NCBI GenBank assembly: GCA_900550415.1 | Contig: URSO01000010.1 | Span: 1-44,656, forward strand | Direction: 5' to 3' | DNA from: an uncultured Collinsella sp. | Lineage (GTDB): Bacteria > Actinomycetota > Coriobacteriia > Coriobacteriales > Coriobacteriaceae | DNA: 44,656 nucleotides | Part shown: positions 1-8,379 of the stretch, piece by piece | How positions within the stretch are numbered: the first letter of the stretch is position 1 | Layout of the letters: each line of letters begins with the position of its first letter | The notes under the pieces: generated by a model | What the model was told of the DNA's origin: nothing | Database searches by the model: none | Seen by the model: the letters and a program-made list of their open reading frames with translations, nothing else | Position numbers and translations under genes: made by a program

Positions 1-97
1 CGGCCCTGCCGGGGCGCGAGGCATAGGGACTACCCACACGAACTCACGAAGGCTCAAATAAACCTGTCCCTTTTTGGTCGGTTATGGGTTGGGTCCT

Positions 98-934
98 TTA
101 GGACTCTTTGTTGGCGTAGATAAACCAGTAGCCCAGCGCCACGATCAGGGCGCCACCCACGATATTGCCCAGCGTGGCGACCGTAAGGTTGAGCGCCAAC
201 CCGGCAGCGTTGAGGGCATCGGCGCCAGCGACATCGGCTCCATAGCCGCAGGAGTGCATCAAAATACCCATGGGCAAAAAGTACATGTTGGCGACGCAGT
301 GCTCAAAACCGCAGGCCACAAAGGCAGCGATGGGCAGCAAAATGCCCACGACCTTGTCGACCACGGTCTTGCCGGCAGTGCCGATCCATACGGCCAGGCA
401 GACAAAGATGTTGCACAAAATGCCGCGGAAGAAGATGGTAACGGCGTCGATCGCAACCTTACCGGCGGCGACGCTCACCATGGTATTGGCGACGGCCTCG
501 CCGTTGAGCTTATAAATAGCTGCCATGTAAATCAAAAAGACAACGAACAGGGCGCCGGCAAAGTTGCCGATCCACACAACAGCCCAAGCCTTGAGCATCT
601 GGACGAGCGTAATCTTTTTGCTCTTAAGCGCGCATACCATAAGCGAGTTACCGGTAAACAGCTCCGCGCCGCAAATGAGCACGAGCACCAGTCCCAGGCA
701 AAAAGCAAGACCGCCCACGAAGCGCTGGGCGCCCCAGCCAAGCGTGGGATCGCTCAGAAAGACCGTGAAGAACAGGCCGCCGAAGGCGATGAACGCGCCG
801 GCGAACATGGCGAGCAAAAAGGTCTTCGAGACCGGCAGGTTGGCCTTGGTAACGCCTGCGGCCTCGGTCTTCGCCTCGATCGCGGCGGGCGCCAGGCAAT
901 CGGAGGTGGGGTATTCTGCCTTGCTCTGTGCCAT
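98..934 (-). CDS. Formate/nitrite transporter family channel
   Basis: A 278-residue inner-membrane protein of the FNT family (FocA/NirC type), which forms pentameric channels for formate, nitrite or related small anions. After a roughly 35-residue polar N-terminus I see six hydrophobic stretches, an early segment around FAGAFIAFGGLFF, and the stretch LMVCALKSKKITLVQMLKAWAVVWIGN typical of the family. The open frame extends upstream to 1237, but that part reads through a tRNA-like repeat, so I start at ATG 934 (MAQSKAEYPT), preceded by a purine-rich GAAAGAAG. Substrate cannot be decided from sequence alone; nearby selenium and molybdate genes make formate plausible. It appears to be a single gene: tRNAs lie upstream and nothing follows it in the window. 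Confidence 0.88.
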   Translation of the reverse strand: MAQSKAEYPTSDCLAPAAIEAKTEAAGVTKANLPVSKTFLLAMFAGAFIAFGGLFFTVFLSDPTLGWGAQRFVGGLAFCLGLVLVLICGAELFTGNSLMVCALKSKKITLVQMLKAWAVVWIGNFAGALFVVFLIYMAAIYKLNGEAVANTMVSVAAGKVAIDAVTIFFRGILCNIFVCLAVWIGTAGKTVVDKVVGILLPIAAFVACGFEHCVANMYFLPMGILMHSCGYGADVAGADALNAAGLALNLTVATLGNIVGGALIVALGYWFIYANKES

Positions 935-1054
935 GGAAATCACTTCTTTCTTACGATTCGGGACAAACGCTCCTGGTTCATTTGCCCCGCGAGGTCGGAC
1001 GGTATAAAAATAAACGCGAGCCAAATTAGCATATTGGCCTGCGATTATATAGCT

Positions 1055-1199
1055 TGGAGCGGGCGACGGGAAGTCCAAGGATTTGCTTCGCAAATCCTTG
1101 TTTCGCTGCGGGCCTTCGGCCCTTGCGTGCTGCGCTGGAAAATGCTCACGCATTTTCTCAGCTCCGCACCCTGACGGGTTCGATTCCCGTCGCCCGGCG
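1055..1199. repeat. tRNA-derived foldback element
   Basis: The left end (1055-1072) is an 18-base copy of the 3' end of the neighbouring tRNA-Gly (1258-1275), in the same orientation. The right end holds an intact T-arm-like hairpin (ACGGG TTCGATT CCCGT, 1174-1190) in the opposite orientation. The ends therefore form a 13-bp inverted repeat (1060-1072 against 1184-1196). Between them are three hairpins: 10 bp at 1076-1100 with loop CTTCG, 5 bp at 1110-1122, and 8 bp at 1138-1157 with loop TCAC. No anticodon arm is present, so it is not a tRNA. It resembles a small non-autonomous foldback or MITE-like element; that reading is inference. Confidence 0.6.
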
Positions 1200-1257
1200 C
1201 GTAAACGAAAACAGCTCTGATTCCCAAAGGAAACCAAAGCCGTTAAAACAATTCTTA

Positions 1258-1331
1258 TGGAGCGGGCGACGGGAATCGAACCCGCGTCATCAGCTTGGAA
1301 GGCTGGGGTTCTACCATTGAACTACGCCCGC
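1258..1331 (-). tRNA. tRNA-Gly (TCC)
   Basis: Read on the minus strand, a 74-nt cloverleaf begins GCGGGCG and ends CGCCCGCTCCA, so the CCA end is encoded. The acceptor stem is 7 bp. The anticodon loop contains TTCCAA with anticodon TCC, and the T-loop is GGTTCGATTCC. Its 3' end is partly duplicated in the foldback at 1055-1072. Confidence 0.95.
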
Positions 1332-1337
1332 AAGATA

Positions 1338-1414
1338 TGGTCGGGACGACAGGATTTGAACCTGCGACATCCTGCTCCCAAAGCAGGCGCGCTACCAAAC
1401 TGCGCCACGTCCCG
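1338..1414 (-). tRNA. tRNA-Pro (TGG)
   Basis: Read on the minus strand, a 77-nt cloverleaf begins CGGGACG and ends CGTCCCGACCA with encoded CCA. The D-arm is GCGCAGTTTGGTAGCGC, the anticodon stem-loop is CTGCTTTGGGAGCAG with anticodon TGG, and the T-loop is GGTTCAAATCC. Six bases separate it from tRNA-Gly, so the two are probably co-transcribed. Confidence 0.95.
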
Positions 1415-1505
1415 AAGGTGTTGAGCAGCTAAGGCATAAACCTTGCGTGTCCCAAAGCGAAGGAAATTATAGGGGAGACTTCCCGCCTGTGCAAGCGGCG
1501 ATATT

Positions 1506-2864
1506 CTAGCTCCTCGAATGTGCGACAAACCGGCTGTGGAGCAGGCCTATCACAAACGCCACCACGGCAACCGGCGCCCACGCGGCACCGATATCCGCCA
1601 GCGGCAGCGCATCGAACGGTAGCCACACGCCCGCAAAGAACGCGTCGCGGACCGAGGTGATCACACTCTGTACCGCGACCACGCCGCCGACCCAGACCCA
1701 CACCTGCGGATGCGCGTCGCAAAAGCCGTGCACCAGACCCATAAGCACCAGCACAATGGCAACGGGATACAAGGCGTTGAGCATAGGCACCGAGAACATG
1801 AGGATCACGTCGAGACCCACGTTGGAGAGCACGCACGAAAACGCTGCGAACACAAAGGCGAGAACCGCAAAGGGGCGGCGCATGGCCTCCTCAGAGGCCT
1901 CCGCTCCCCCTTCGACCACATACGTCTCGCAGAAGTAACGCGAGCAGCAGCTGATGAGGCCGATGCACACGTTCATGCAGGCGAGGAAGAAGATGGCGAA
2001 GACCACGACCGTGCCGGCAAGCCCAAAATGCATGGAGGCCGAACGGGCGAGGATGGCGGCGCCGTTGGTAGCGTCGGGCATCACGGTGCCGAGCTGCATA
2101 CCGGCAAGGCCCAAGCCGCAGTAGATGATGGCCATGAGTACGCCGGCGATCACACCGGAACGCGAAATCTCGAAGGCCACGCGCTTGTCATCGGTAACAC
2201 CCAACTCGTGGATGGTCTCGGCGATGATGATGCCAAAGGCGAGCGACGCGAGCAGGTCCATGGTCTGATAGCCAGTCAGAAAGCCCTGCACGGCAGCGCC
2301 TGCATCGTAGGGGGCCTGCGGCGCGGCAGCGGGACCCAGCGGCGAGATCACGGCAGCACCAACGACCAGCACGATGAGCGCAATGAGCGCGGGGCCCGTA
2401 ATGCGGCCGAGCACGTGTGTGATGACGCCCGGGCGCAGCGTGAGCGCAAACGCGACGACAAAGAAGCCGACGGCAAACACCAGGCGCGCCGTGCCGAGCG
2501 AGACGCCCTCGGGCAACAGCGGCACCAGCATCTCGAAGGCCGTGGAGCTCGTGCGCGGAATAGCCAGGCACGGGCCGATGGCCAGATACACCGCCGCAAC
2601 GAAGAATTCGCCGAACTTGGGGTGCACGCGGCCAGCAAGCTCGCGCGCCGTTCCGGCAAGCGCCACGGCGATAAAGCCCATAACAGGCAGACCGATAGCG
2701 GCAATCAAAAAGCCGATCATGGCAACCGGCGTGGCAGAACCTGCCTGCAGCGCCAGCAGCGGCGGAATAATGAGGTTACCGGCGCCAAAGAGCATCGAGA
2801 ACAACGCAATGCCGACGGTAACGACATGGTCGGAGCGCAAACCACGCGGGGCGGATGAGGCCAT
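1506..2864 (-). CDS. brnQ: Branched-chain amino acid carrier BrnQ
   Basis: A 452-residue polytopic membrane protein of the LIVCS (BrnQ) family, which imports leucine, isoleucine and valine with sodium or protons. The N-terminus after the start reads GIALFSMLFGAGNLIIPP, the family's hallmark, and about twelve hydrophobic segments follow. The open frame starts at 2921, but ATG 2864 (MASSAPRGLR) has AAAGG in front and fits the usual BrnQ start just before the first helix. It is probably monocistronic: tRNAs lie downstream, and the selenium-linked cysteine desulfurase ends 68 bases upstream in the same orientation. Confidence 0.93.
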   Translation of the reverse strand: MASSAPRGLRSDHVVTVGIALFSMLFGAGNLIIPPLLALQAGSATPVAMIGFLIAAIGLPVMGFIAVALAGTARELAGRVHPKFGEFFVAAVYLAIGPCLAIPRTSSTAFEMLVPLLPEGVSLGTARLVFAVGFFVVAFALTLRPGVITHVLGRITGPALIALIVLVVGAAVISPLGPAAAPQAPYDAGAAVQGFLTGYQTMDLLASLAFGIIIAETIHELGVTDDKRVAFEISRSGVIAGVLMAIIYCGLGLAGMQLGTVMPDATNGAAILARSASMHFGLAGTVVVFAIFFLACMNVCIGLISCCSRYFCETYVVEGGAEASEEAMRRPFAVLAFVFAAFSCVLSNVGLDVILMFSVPMLNALYPVAIVLVLMGLVHGFCDAHPQVWVWVGGVVAVQSVITSVRDAFFAGVWLPFDALPLADIGAAWAPVAVVAFVIGLLHSRFVAHSRS

Positions 2865-2932
2865 AGGCACACCTTTCGGGTCGAAACAAAAACGGGACGG
2901 GCAAAAACACTCGTCCCGCAAGTATATACGCT

Positions 2933-4072
2933 TTAGCAGGCTAAATCGCGCAAAGCGTCAATCGCGATGTCGACTTCCTTATCCGTGTTGAAATACCCAA
3001 ACGAGAAGCGGACGACACCCTGGCGCTCGGTCCCCAGCGCACGGTGCATGAGCGGAGCGCAATGGGCACCGGGGCGCGTCGCAATCCCCCACCCTTGCAT
3101 GAGCGCGTCCGAGATCTCGGCAGAGTCGATATCACCCACGTTGAGTGAAACGATCGCCGAGCGCACGGGCTGGTCAAAGGCACCGTAGAGCTTGATCTCC
3201 GGGATTTCGCGCACGCCAGCGAGAAAGCGATCCGCCAGTGCTCGCTCATGCGCCGCAATCGCCTCGACCCCACCTTGGGCCTCGATAAAGTCGAGGCCGG
3301 CAGAAAGGCCGGCGACACCGTGGCCGTTGAGCGTGCCCGCCTCCAGGCGCGTGGGCCACTCCATGGGCTGTAACGCATCGAAGCTGTGCACGCCCGTGCC
3401 GCCCATGGCCCAGGGCGCCACGTCGACGCCCTCCGCCACGGCCAGACCGCCGGTGCCCTGCGGGCCCATGAGCCCCTTGTGGCCGGTAAAGCACACCACG
3501 TCGAGCCCCATGGCCTGCATATCGATATGCGCCGTACCGGCAGACTGCGAGGCATCGACGATCACAAGCGCACCCGCGGCATGTGCCAAGGCCGCCACGC
3601 GCGCAATGTCGACCGCGTTGCCGGTCACATTGGAGGCGTGCGTCACCACCACGGCACGTGTGCCCGGCGTCACCAGCCGCTCAAGCTCTTCGTAGTCGAG
3701 CGCACCGTTCGCGTCGCAGCCCGCATGCTCAACGGTCACGCCCTGCTCTGCCGCCAGGCGGTTGAGCGGACGCAACACGGAGTTGTGCTCGAGCACCGTC
3801 GTGACCACGCGGTCGCCGCGACGCACCACGCCATTGATGGCGGTGTTGAGCGCGGCCGTGGAATTAGGCGTAAGGCACACATGGTCCGCCCTCGGGCAGC
3901 CCAGCAAGCGCGCAAGCTTGGCGCGGCAGCCGTGAATCGTGCGCGCCGCGTCGAGCGCGCCCGACGTGGCACCGCGCCCGGCATTGCCGAGCGAACACAT
4001 CGCCTGCGCCACGGCATCGATGACCGTCTGCGGCTTGTGCATGGTCGTCGCCGCGTTATCCAGATAGATCAT
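2933..4072 (-). CDS. Cysteine desulfurase-family enzyme of the selenium cluster
   Basis: A 379-residue PLP enzyme of aminotransferase class V, closest in motifs to the subfamily often found beside YedF and SelD. It would remove S or Se from (seleno)cysteine. It begins MIYLDNAATT; the PLP lysine is in FTGHKGLMGPQG (about K199), and the persulfide/selenide cysteine is in RPGAHCAP (about C338). The open frame extends to 4087, but ATG 4072 overlaps the stop of the upstream DUF3343 gene (ATGA), which implies translational coupling and decides the start. As the last gene of the selD-yedF-DUF3343 group, a selenium-donor role for SelD is likely but inferred. Confidence 0.9.
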   Translation of the reverse strand: MIYLDNAATTMHKPQTVIDAVAQAMCSLGNAGRGATSGALDAARTIHGCRAKLARLLGCPRADHVCLTPNSTAALNTAINGVVRRGDRVVTTVLEHNSVLRPLNRLAAEQGVTVEHAGCDANGALDYEELERLVTPGTRAVVVTHASNVTGNAVDIARVAALAHAAGALVIVDASQSAGTAHIDMQAMGLDVVCFTGHKGLMGPQGTGGLAVAEGVDVAPWAMGGTGVHSFDALQPMEWPTRLEAGTLNGHGVAGLSAGLDFIEAQGGVEAIAAHERALADRFLAGVREIPEIKLYGAFDQPVRSAIVSLNVGDIDSAEISDALMQGWGIATRPGAHCAPLMHRALGTERQGVVRFSFGYFNTDKEVDIAIDALRDLAC

Positions 4073-4335
4073 CGCACGACCTCCCACATATCAATCACGG
4101 TATAGCCCTCAGTGGGAACGCCCGCCGCGGCGAGCTCGCCGCGCAGCAGCTCCTCATCGGCAGGCAACGCTTTCCACGCCAGGCCACAGCCGGCAGCGAC
4201 CTCCCCGGGCACGGGAATCGTTCGCCCGGGAAGGCCGCGCTCGATGCACAGAGACTCGCAACCCATGGCGGCCGCCGTGGTGGGAAACGTGATGACAAGC
4301 GCCGGGCGTTTCTCCCTCATGGCAACTCCAACCAA
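4069..4335 (-). CDS. DUF3343 putative Se/S carrier protein
   Basis: A small 88-residue protein with the DUF3343 pattern: a hydrophobic beta strand (ALVITFPTTAAAM), a middle P-x-P segment (RTIPVPGEV) and the conserved AAGCGLAWK with a single reactive-looking cysteine. Members of this family are found beside SelD, YedF and cysteine desulfurases and are annotated as putative Se/S carriers, though their biochemistry is little known. It is coupled to the desulfurase by a 4-base ATGA overlap and starts 4 bases after the yedF stop. ATG at 4320 (residue 6, MREKRPALVI) is an alternative start. Confidence 0.85.
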   Translation of the reverse strand: MVGVAMREKRPALVITFPTTAAAMGCESLCIERGLPGRTIPVPGEVAAGCGLAWKALPADEELLRGELAAAGVPTEGYTVIDMWEVVR

Positions 4336-4339
4336 TACG

Positions 4340-4966
4340 CTACGGGCGCACGACGCGCACGGCCTGCTCCATCTTCTCCACGATCACGTACATGTTGGTG
4401 ACCTCGCCCACCGCAAGCTGGTCTTTAATGCCAAAGTGATCCAGGCAGGTACCGCAGGTGAGAATCTCGACGCCCTGCTCAGCCAGCCCCTTCAGGTCGT
4501 CGAGCACCGGAGAGCCCTCGACGGTCAGCTTGGCGCCGCCGTTATAGAACAGCATGGTCGCGGGCAGCTCCTCCTGCTGCATCACGGCAAAAATGAAGGC
4601 CTTCATGAGCTTGTGGCCCAGCTCGTCGTCGCCGCGGCCCATGCAGTCGGTGTAGACGGAAATGACGAGCTTGCCCTTGCCGGCGCTGGCGTCGCAAAAA
4701 GCGGCACCGTCCTGCTCGGGGTCCGCAACTGCCACGGCACCGGCGGTCGCGACAATCACGTGCCACTCGGCGTCCGAGATCTTCTCGACCGAGGCCGTGC
4801 AACCCTTCTCCTGCGCCATCTTGGAGATGTTCTTGACGGCCGTCTCGTTGTCGACCGAGGTCACGACAGTGCCCTCGCCATCGAGCTGCTTGAGGGCCTT
4901 GAGCGTCTTGACGACGGGCAGCGGGCAGGCATCGCCCATGGCATTGACTTCAATCTTGGTAGACAT
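4340..4966 (-). CDS. yedF: Selenium metabolism protein YedF
   Basis: A 208-residue two-domain protein. The N-terminal ~75 residues are TusA-like with the CPLP motif (active cysteine C14, GDACPLPVVKTLKAL). The C-terminal half is DsrE/DsrF-like and ends with CGTC (about 171-174). TusA domains carry sulfane sulfur, or here possibly selenium, as a cysteine persulfide; this fusion family is known to co-occur with SelD. The gene follows selD by 60 bases and leads into the DUF3343 and desulfurase genes, suggesting one selenium-trafficking operon. The start ATG has AAAGGATG upstream. Confidence 0.9.
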   Translation of the reverse strand: MSTKIEVNAMGDACPLPVVKTLKALKQLDGEGTVVTSVDNETAVKNISKMAQEKGCTASVEKISDAEWHVIVATAGAVAVADPEQDGAAFCDASAGKGKLVISVYTDCMGRGDDELGHKLMKAFIFAVMQQEELPATMLFYNGGAKLTVEGSPVLDDLKGLAEQGVEILTCGTCLDHFGIKDQLAVGEVTNMYVIVEKMEQAVRVVRP

Positions 4967-5026
4967 AGCTACATCCTTTCAAAAGGGACCGCCCAGAACA
5001 GTAGGCAGTCGCACAAACGGTTTTCT

Positions 5027-6076
5027 TTAATGCACAACGCGAACAGCAGGACCGCCCGGCTCCGCCTCGCACACGCGCCCGACGACGGCGGCGATACGTC
5101 CCTCGGCATGTAGACGGCGCGCAAGCTCATCCACATCGGCAGCAGGCGCCGCGATGAGCAAACCACCCGAGGTCTGCGGATCGTACAGTGCATCCAACAT
5201 GCCCGGCTCCAGGTCCTCGTCGGCAGCCACGCGCGGGCCAAAGAAGTCCTGGTTGCGGTAGGCACCGGCAGGAATAATGCCCAGACGCGCCATATCGAGC
5301 ACCTGGTCAAAGAGCGGCACCGCCCCCGACGTAAGTTCAATCTGCACGCCCGAGCCCTCGGCCATCTCGCACGCATGCCCGATCAGGCCAAAGCCCGTGA
5401 TGTCGGTGCAGCCGTGAAGCTCGAGTCCCTCGGCCAGGCGAATCGGGGCCTCGTTGAGGGTACGCATCGAGTCAAACATGGCTGCGGCCTCGTCCTGCTC
5501 GATGAGCTCGCCCTTAATGGCCGTGGTGATGATGCCCGAGCCGATCGCCTTGGTCAGCAGCAGAACATCGCCCACGCGTGCGCCGCTGTTGGCGAGCATG
5601 TGGTCGAGTGGCACAAAACCGCTCACGGACAGACCGTACTTGGGCTCGTCGTCGTTGATGGTGTGGCCGCCCGCGATGGAGCAACCCGCCTCGACGCACT
5701 TATCGGCGCCGCCCGCCAGAATCTGACCGGCAACTTCAACGCCCAGGCAACTGGGTATGCAAAGCAGGTTCATGGCATGGCTCGGCCGCCCGCCCATGGC
5801 GTAGATGTCCGACAGCGAGTTGGCCGCAGCGATCTGGCCAAACAGGAACGGGTCATCGACCATCGGTGGGAAGAAGTCGATGGACTGCACGAGCCCCAGG
5901 TTCTCCCCTACGCGGAAGACGCTCGCATCGTCGGAGGTATCGAACCCCACGAGCAAGTTGTCGTTATGCACATTGGGTAAGTCGCCCAGGACCTGGGCGA
6001 GGGCTCCGGGAGCCAACTTAGCGGCTCAACCGCTCGCGGCAGTCATAGACGTGAGCTTAATCTGATCGTCAGCCAT
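5027..6076 (-). CDS. selD: Selenophosphate synthase SelD, itself a selenoprotein (UGA at codon 17)
   Basis: SelD makes selenophosphate from selenide and ATP for selenocysteine and other selenium uses. A plain reading starts at 6016 (329 residues) and lacks the catalytic N-terminus. Extending in the same frame to ATG 6076 gives MADDQIKLTSMTAASG, then TGA at 6026-6028, then AAKLAPGALAQVL. The TGA sits where SelD proteins carry their catalytic Cys or Sec, with the conserved Lys three positions on, so codon 17 is read as selenocysteine (349 residues in all). GAGGAGGT precedes ATG 6076. A hairpin with a GGTC apex follows the UGA. It contains the expected GFDTSDDASV and the glycine-rich C-terminal PQTSGGLL. 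It heads the yedF-DUF3343-desulfurase group. The host must have SelA, SelB and tRNA-Sec elsewhere. Confidence 0.93.
5983..5999 (-). promoter_or_regulatory. Candidate bacterial SECIS hairpin in selD
   Basis: On the mRNA strand, 26 bases after the UGA codon at 6028-6026, the sequence CGCCCAG GTC CTGGGCG forms a 7-bp stem (GGTC/GTC apex). Bacterial SECIS elements lie directly 3' of the UGA and end in a small GU-containing loop that SelB binds. Position and apex match; binding is inferred. Confidence 0.7.
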
Positions 6077-6146
6077 CGATACCTCCTCTCATCGGTCAAT
6101 CATTTCCTCCCAGTATACGCATGAATGCAGGCCCACGGCCGATGCA

Positions 6147-6911
6147 TTAATCGAGCGCCTGTGCGCGAATCGCCGCGCCGATGGCACCGGCAAAGCGAGC
6201 CTGGGGCGAGGTGGTCACCGGCGACCCCAGCAGCTCGCCCAACCGCTCCACCACGAAGGCGTTCTCGCACAGGCCGCCGGTCAGGTAGTACGGGGCGCCC
6301 GCGGCCTGCCCGGCCATGGTCGCCACGCGCGAGACCACGCTGTCGATCACGCCACGTGCGATGTTCTCGCGCGGCTCACCGCGACCGATCAGGCTAATGA
6401 CCTCACTTTCGGCAAACACCGTGCACATGCTGGAAATCTTGGTAGGCTCGCCGGAACGCGCCAGGTCGGCCATCTGCTGTTGAGAAATACCTAGGCGGTC
6501 GGCCATGATCTCCAAAAAGCGCCCCGTGCCGGCAGCGCACTTGTCGTTCATGGCAAACTTGGCCACGCGGCCATTTTTAAGCTGAATGACCTTGGTGTCC
6601 TGGCCGCCCACGTCAATCACCGTGCCGCGATCGCCAAACAGACGCACGGCACCGGCGCCGTGGCAGGTAATCTCGGTCACAACCTTGTGGGCGTATGGCA
6701 CAGCCACGCGCCCGTAACCCGTGGCCACCACACGCGCAGAATCGGATGCAACGTCAAAGCCCGCCGCCGCGAGCGCCTCGCGCAACCTATCGGCGGCATC
6801 GACCGAGGAGAACCCGGTTGGCTGCACGCACGTCCACGCCACCGAACCCTCACCATCGACCACAGCAGCCTTAGCCGCCGTAGACCCGATATCGACCCCG
6901 ATCCCTATCAT
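6147..6911 (-). CDS. Acyl-CoA dehydratase activase (BadF/BadG/BcrA/BcrD ATPase family)
   Basis: A 254-residue member of the ASKHA ATPases that use ATP to drive low-potential electrons into 2-hydroxyacyl-CoA dehydratases and double-cubane cluster proteins. It begins with the phosphate-1 loop GIGVDIGSTAAKAAVVD, then VIDVGGQDTKVI (phosphate 2), and NDKCAAGTGRF, which carries a cysteine that with its dimer mate holds the bridging [4Fe-4S] cluster. GGLCENAFVV near the C-terminus is also typical. It is the last gene of a three-gene group with two dehydratase-like proteins upstream and is separated from them by structured element A. The physiological substrate is unknown. Confidence 0.9.
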   Translation of the reverse strand: MIGIGVDIGSTAAKAAVVDGEGSVAWTCVQPTGFSSVDAADRLREALAAAGFDVASDSARVVATGYGRVAVPYAHKVVTEITCHGAGAVRLFGDRGTVIDVGGQDTKVIQLKNGRVAKFAMNDKCAAGTGRFLEIMADRLGISQQQMADLARSGEPTKISSMCTVFAESEVISLIGRGEPRENIARGVIDSVVSRVATMAGQAAGAPYYLTGGLCENAFVVERLGELLGSPVTTSPQARFAGAIGAAIRAQALD

Positions 6912-6963
6912 GGCTCTCTCCTAATCCAAACATCAAAGACAGCGGCGCGTTCAGGCGCCTTAG

Positions 6964-7071
6964 CTCTAGGTTTCTCAGGTGCCGGAGGTTGCCCCGAAAG
7001 AGGAGCGCGGCGTACTTTGGTACGCAAGCGACGGTTTGAGGGGCAAGATCCGGTGCCTGAGGAAGCTAGAG
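6964..7071. repeat. Structured intergenic element, copy A
   Basis: The two arms (6964-6995 and 7040-7071) pair over about 32 bases with a few wobbles and mismatches. The inside holds GAAAGAGGAGCGC, then the hairpin GCGTAC TTTG GTACGC, then GCGACGGTTTGA. The same interior occurs in copies B, C and D, while the arm sequences differ. The right arm overlaps the stop codon of the upstream dehydratase-like gene, so the structure lies between that gene and the activase in the transcript. Confidence 0.75.
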
Positions 7072-8229
7072 GGTTTCGATGAAGGCGGCGATGCGGGTCT
7101 CGATCTGGCCCATGTCGCCGTTGCTGTAGTCGGTCTCGATCTTCATATACGGAATACCCGCACCCTCGACGGCCTCCTGCATGCGTGCACTCTCCACGTT
7201 AAAGGTGTGGCACGCCTGGAGCACGCTCTCCACTACGCCATCGACGTGATACTTCTCGCACATGGCCAGCGTGTTCTCCATACGACCGTCGTTGGGCGTC
7301 ATAACCGAGCAGTTGATATCCAGGTAGCGGTCGGCGATCGCACGCAGGATGTCGGGCGCATCCGGGTCGACCATCATGGCCGCCGTGCGCTCACCCGAGC
7401 AGTCATCCATACACACGACCACGCCGCCGTTGGACTCGATGGTGCGACCGATCTTGTTGATTACGCCGCCCACCGGGCAACCGGTGATCAGGATGCGCTT
7501 GGCATCCGCCGCAACCGGGTGCTCGCCGGCCTCGTAGGCCTCGCGCAGGTTAGCGACCTTTTGCTCCAGCTGCTGCGTATAGGCCTCGATATCAAAGCTG
7601 AACGTACCGGCAAACATGGTGCTCATCAGATCGACGCCGCTCATGGCCGCCGGCTGGTTGGCCTGCAGCGCAAACATCTCGAGCTGGGCCGCACGCAGGC
7701 GATTGCGACGACGGGCAGCAGCGCGTAGGTCGCCGTCGGTAATCGTAATGTCGTAGAAGTTCTCGAGCTCCTCCTTGAGCAGACGGCACTCCTCGTACCA
7801 GCCCTCGCGCTCGTAGGCGCGGTCGCGGCCCTGCGGTAGGTGCAGAATGTGCGTGCGCTTGAGCTCGTTGAGCAGCTCGTACATCTTCTTCTTGCCGTCG
7901 CAGGTGGTCTCGCCGATGATCATGTCGCTAAAGTACGTAAACGGGCACTTTTGCGAATAGGCAAAACCATACGTCGACTTGATGAGCGGGCAGAGGTTTG
8001 CCGGCAGCACCTTCTCGGCCTCGGGAATCACCTCGTCGGACGTACCGCACAGAGCCACGCTCGAGGCGCCCGCGGCATCGATAATCTCGAGCGGCGTATA
8101 GCTGCACAAAAAGCCGACCAGGCGATTACCCGCCTGCTTGTAATCCTTAACGCGAATAAACGCCGCCTTGCGTTGTTCGTTAAACTCCTCAAACGTGCTG
8201 GGCAACGGCTGCTCAATATTTTCCGACAT
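7066..8229 (-). CDS. 2-hydroxyacyl-CoA dehydratase / double-cubane cluster protein family, paralogue 2
   Basis: A 387-residue iron-sulfur protein of the HgdB-like family, which includes R-2-hydroxyacyl-CoA dehydratase subunits and homodimeric double-cubane cluster proteins. Cysteines visible in family positions are C42 (LCSYTPLEI), C61 (ALCGT), C80 (CPLIKS), C95 (QKCP) and C110 (TTCDGKKK). The second half has the GGVVVCMDDCSGER segment. The open frame runs to 8319, but ATG 8229 (MSENIEQPLP) has TAGGAG in front; the upstream part lies in repeat B. It is clearly paralogous to the gene at 8380-9663. Whether the pair forms a heterodimer or two separate enzymes cannot be told from sequence. Confidence 0.88.
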   Translation of the reverse strand: MSENIEQPLPSTFEEFNEQRKAAFIRVKDYKQAGNRLVGFLCSYTPLEIIDAAGASSVALCGTSDEVIPEAEKVLPANLCPLIKSTYGFAYSQKCPFTYFSDMIIGETTCDGKKKMYELLNELKRTHILHLPQGRDRAYEREGWYEECRLLKEELENFYDITITDGDLRAAARRRNRLRAAQLEMFALQANQPAAMSGVDLMSTMFAGTFSFDIEAYTQQLEQKVANLREAYEAGEHPVAADAKRILITGCPVGGVINKIGRTIESNGGVVVCMDDCSGERTAAMMVDPDAPDILRAIADRYLDINCSVMTPNDGRMENTLAMCEKYHVDGVVESVLQACHTFNVESARMQEAVEGAGIPYMKIETDYSNGDMGQIETRIAAFIETL

Positions 8230-8261
8230 ATAACTCCTAAACCTTTTAACCAACCAAGGAA

Positions 8262-8365
8262 GCGGCTTTCCCAGGTGCCCGAGGTTGCCGTGAAAGAGAC
8301 GCGCCGCGTACTTTCGCACGCAAGCGACGGTTTGAACGGCAAGATCGGGTGCCTGGGAAAGCCGC
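8262..8365. repeat. Structured intergenic element, copy B
   Basis: Arms 8262-8291 and 8336-8365 pair over 30 bases almost without mismatch. The interior has GAAAGAGACGCGC, the sequence GCGTACTTTCGCACGC, and GCGACGGTTTGA, nearly the same as copy A, although the arm sequences differ. It separates the two dehydratase-like genes. Confidence 0.78.
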
Positions 8366-8379
8366 CGGGACGGATAGCC

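Noticed and set aside
74..1174. 366-codon plus-strand open frame opposite the formate channel
   Set aside because: It is a shadow of the real minus-strand gene; high-GC sequence produces many such frames.
1055..1199. Possible selenocysteine tRNA, because selD is a selenoprotein gene nearby
   Set aside because: There is no TCA anticodon loop and no long acceptor/D-arm pairing; only T-arm-like ends are present.
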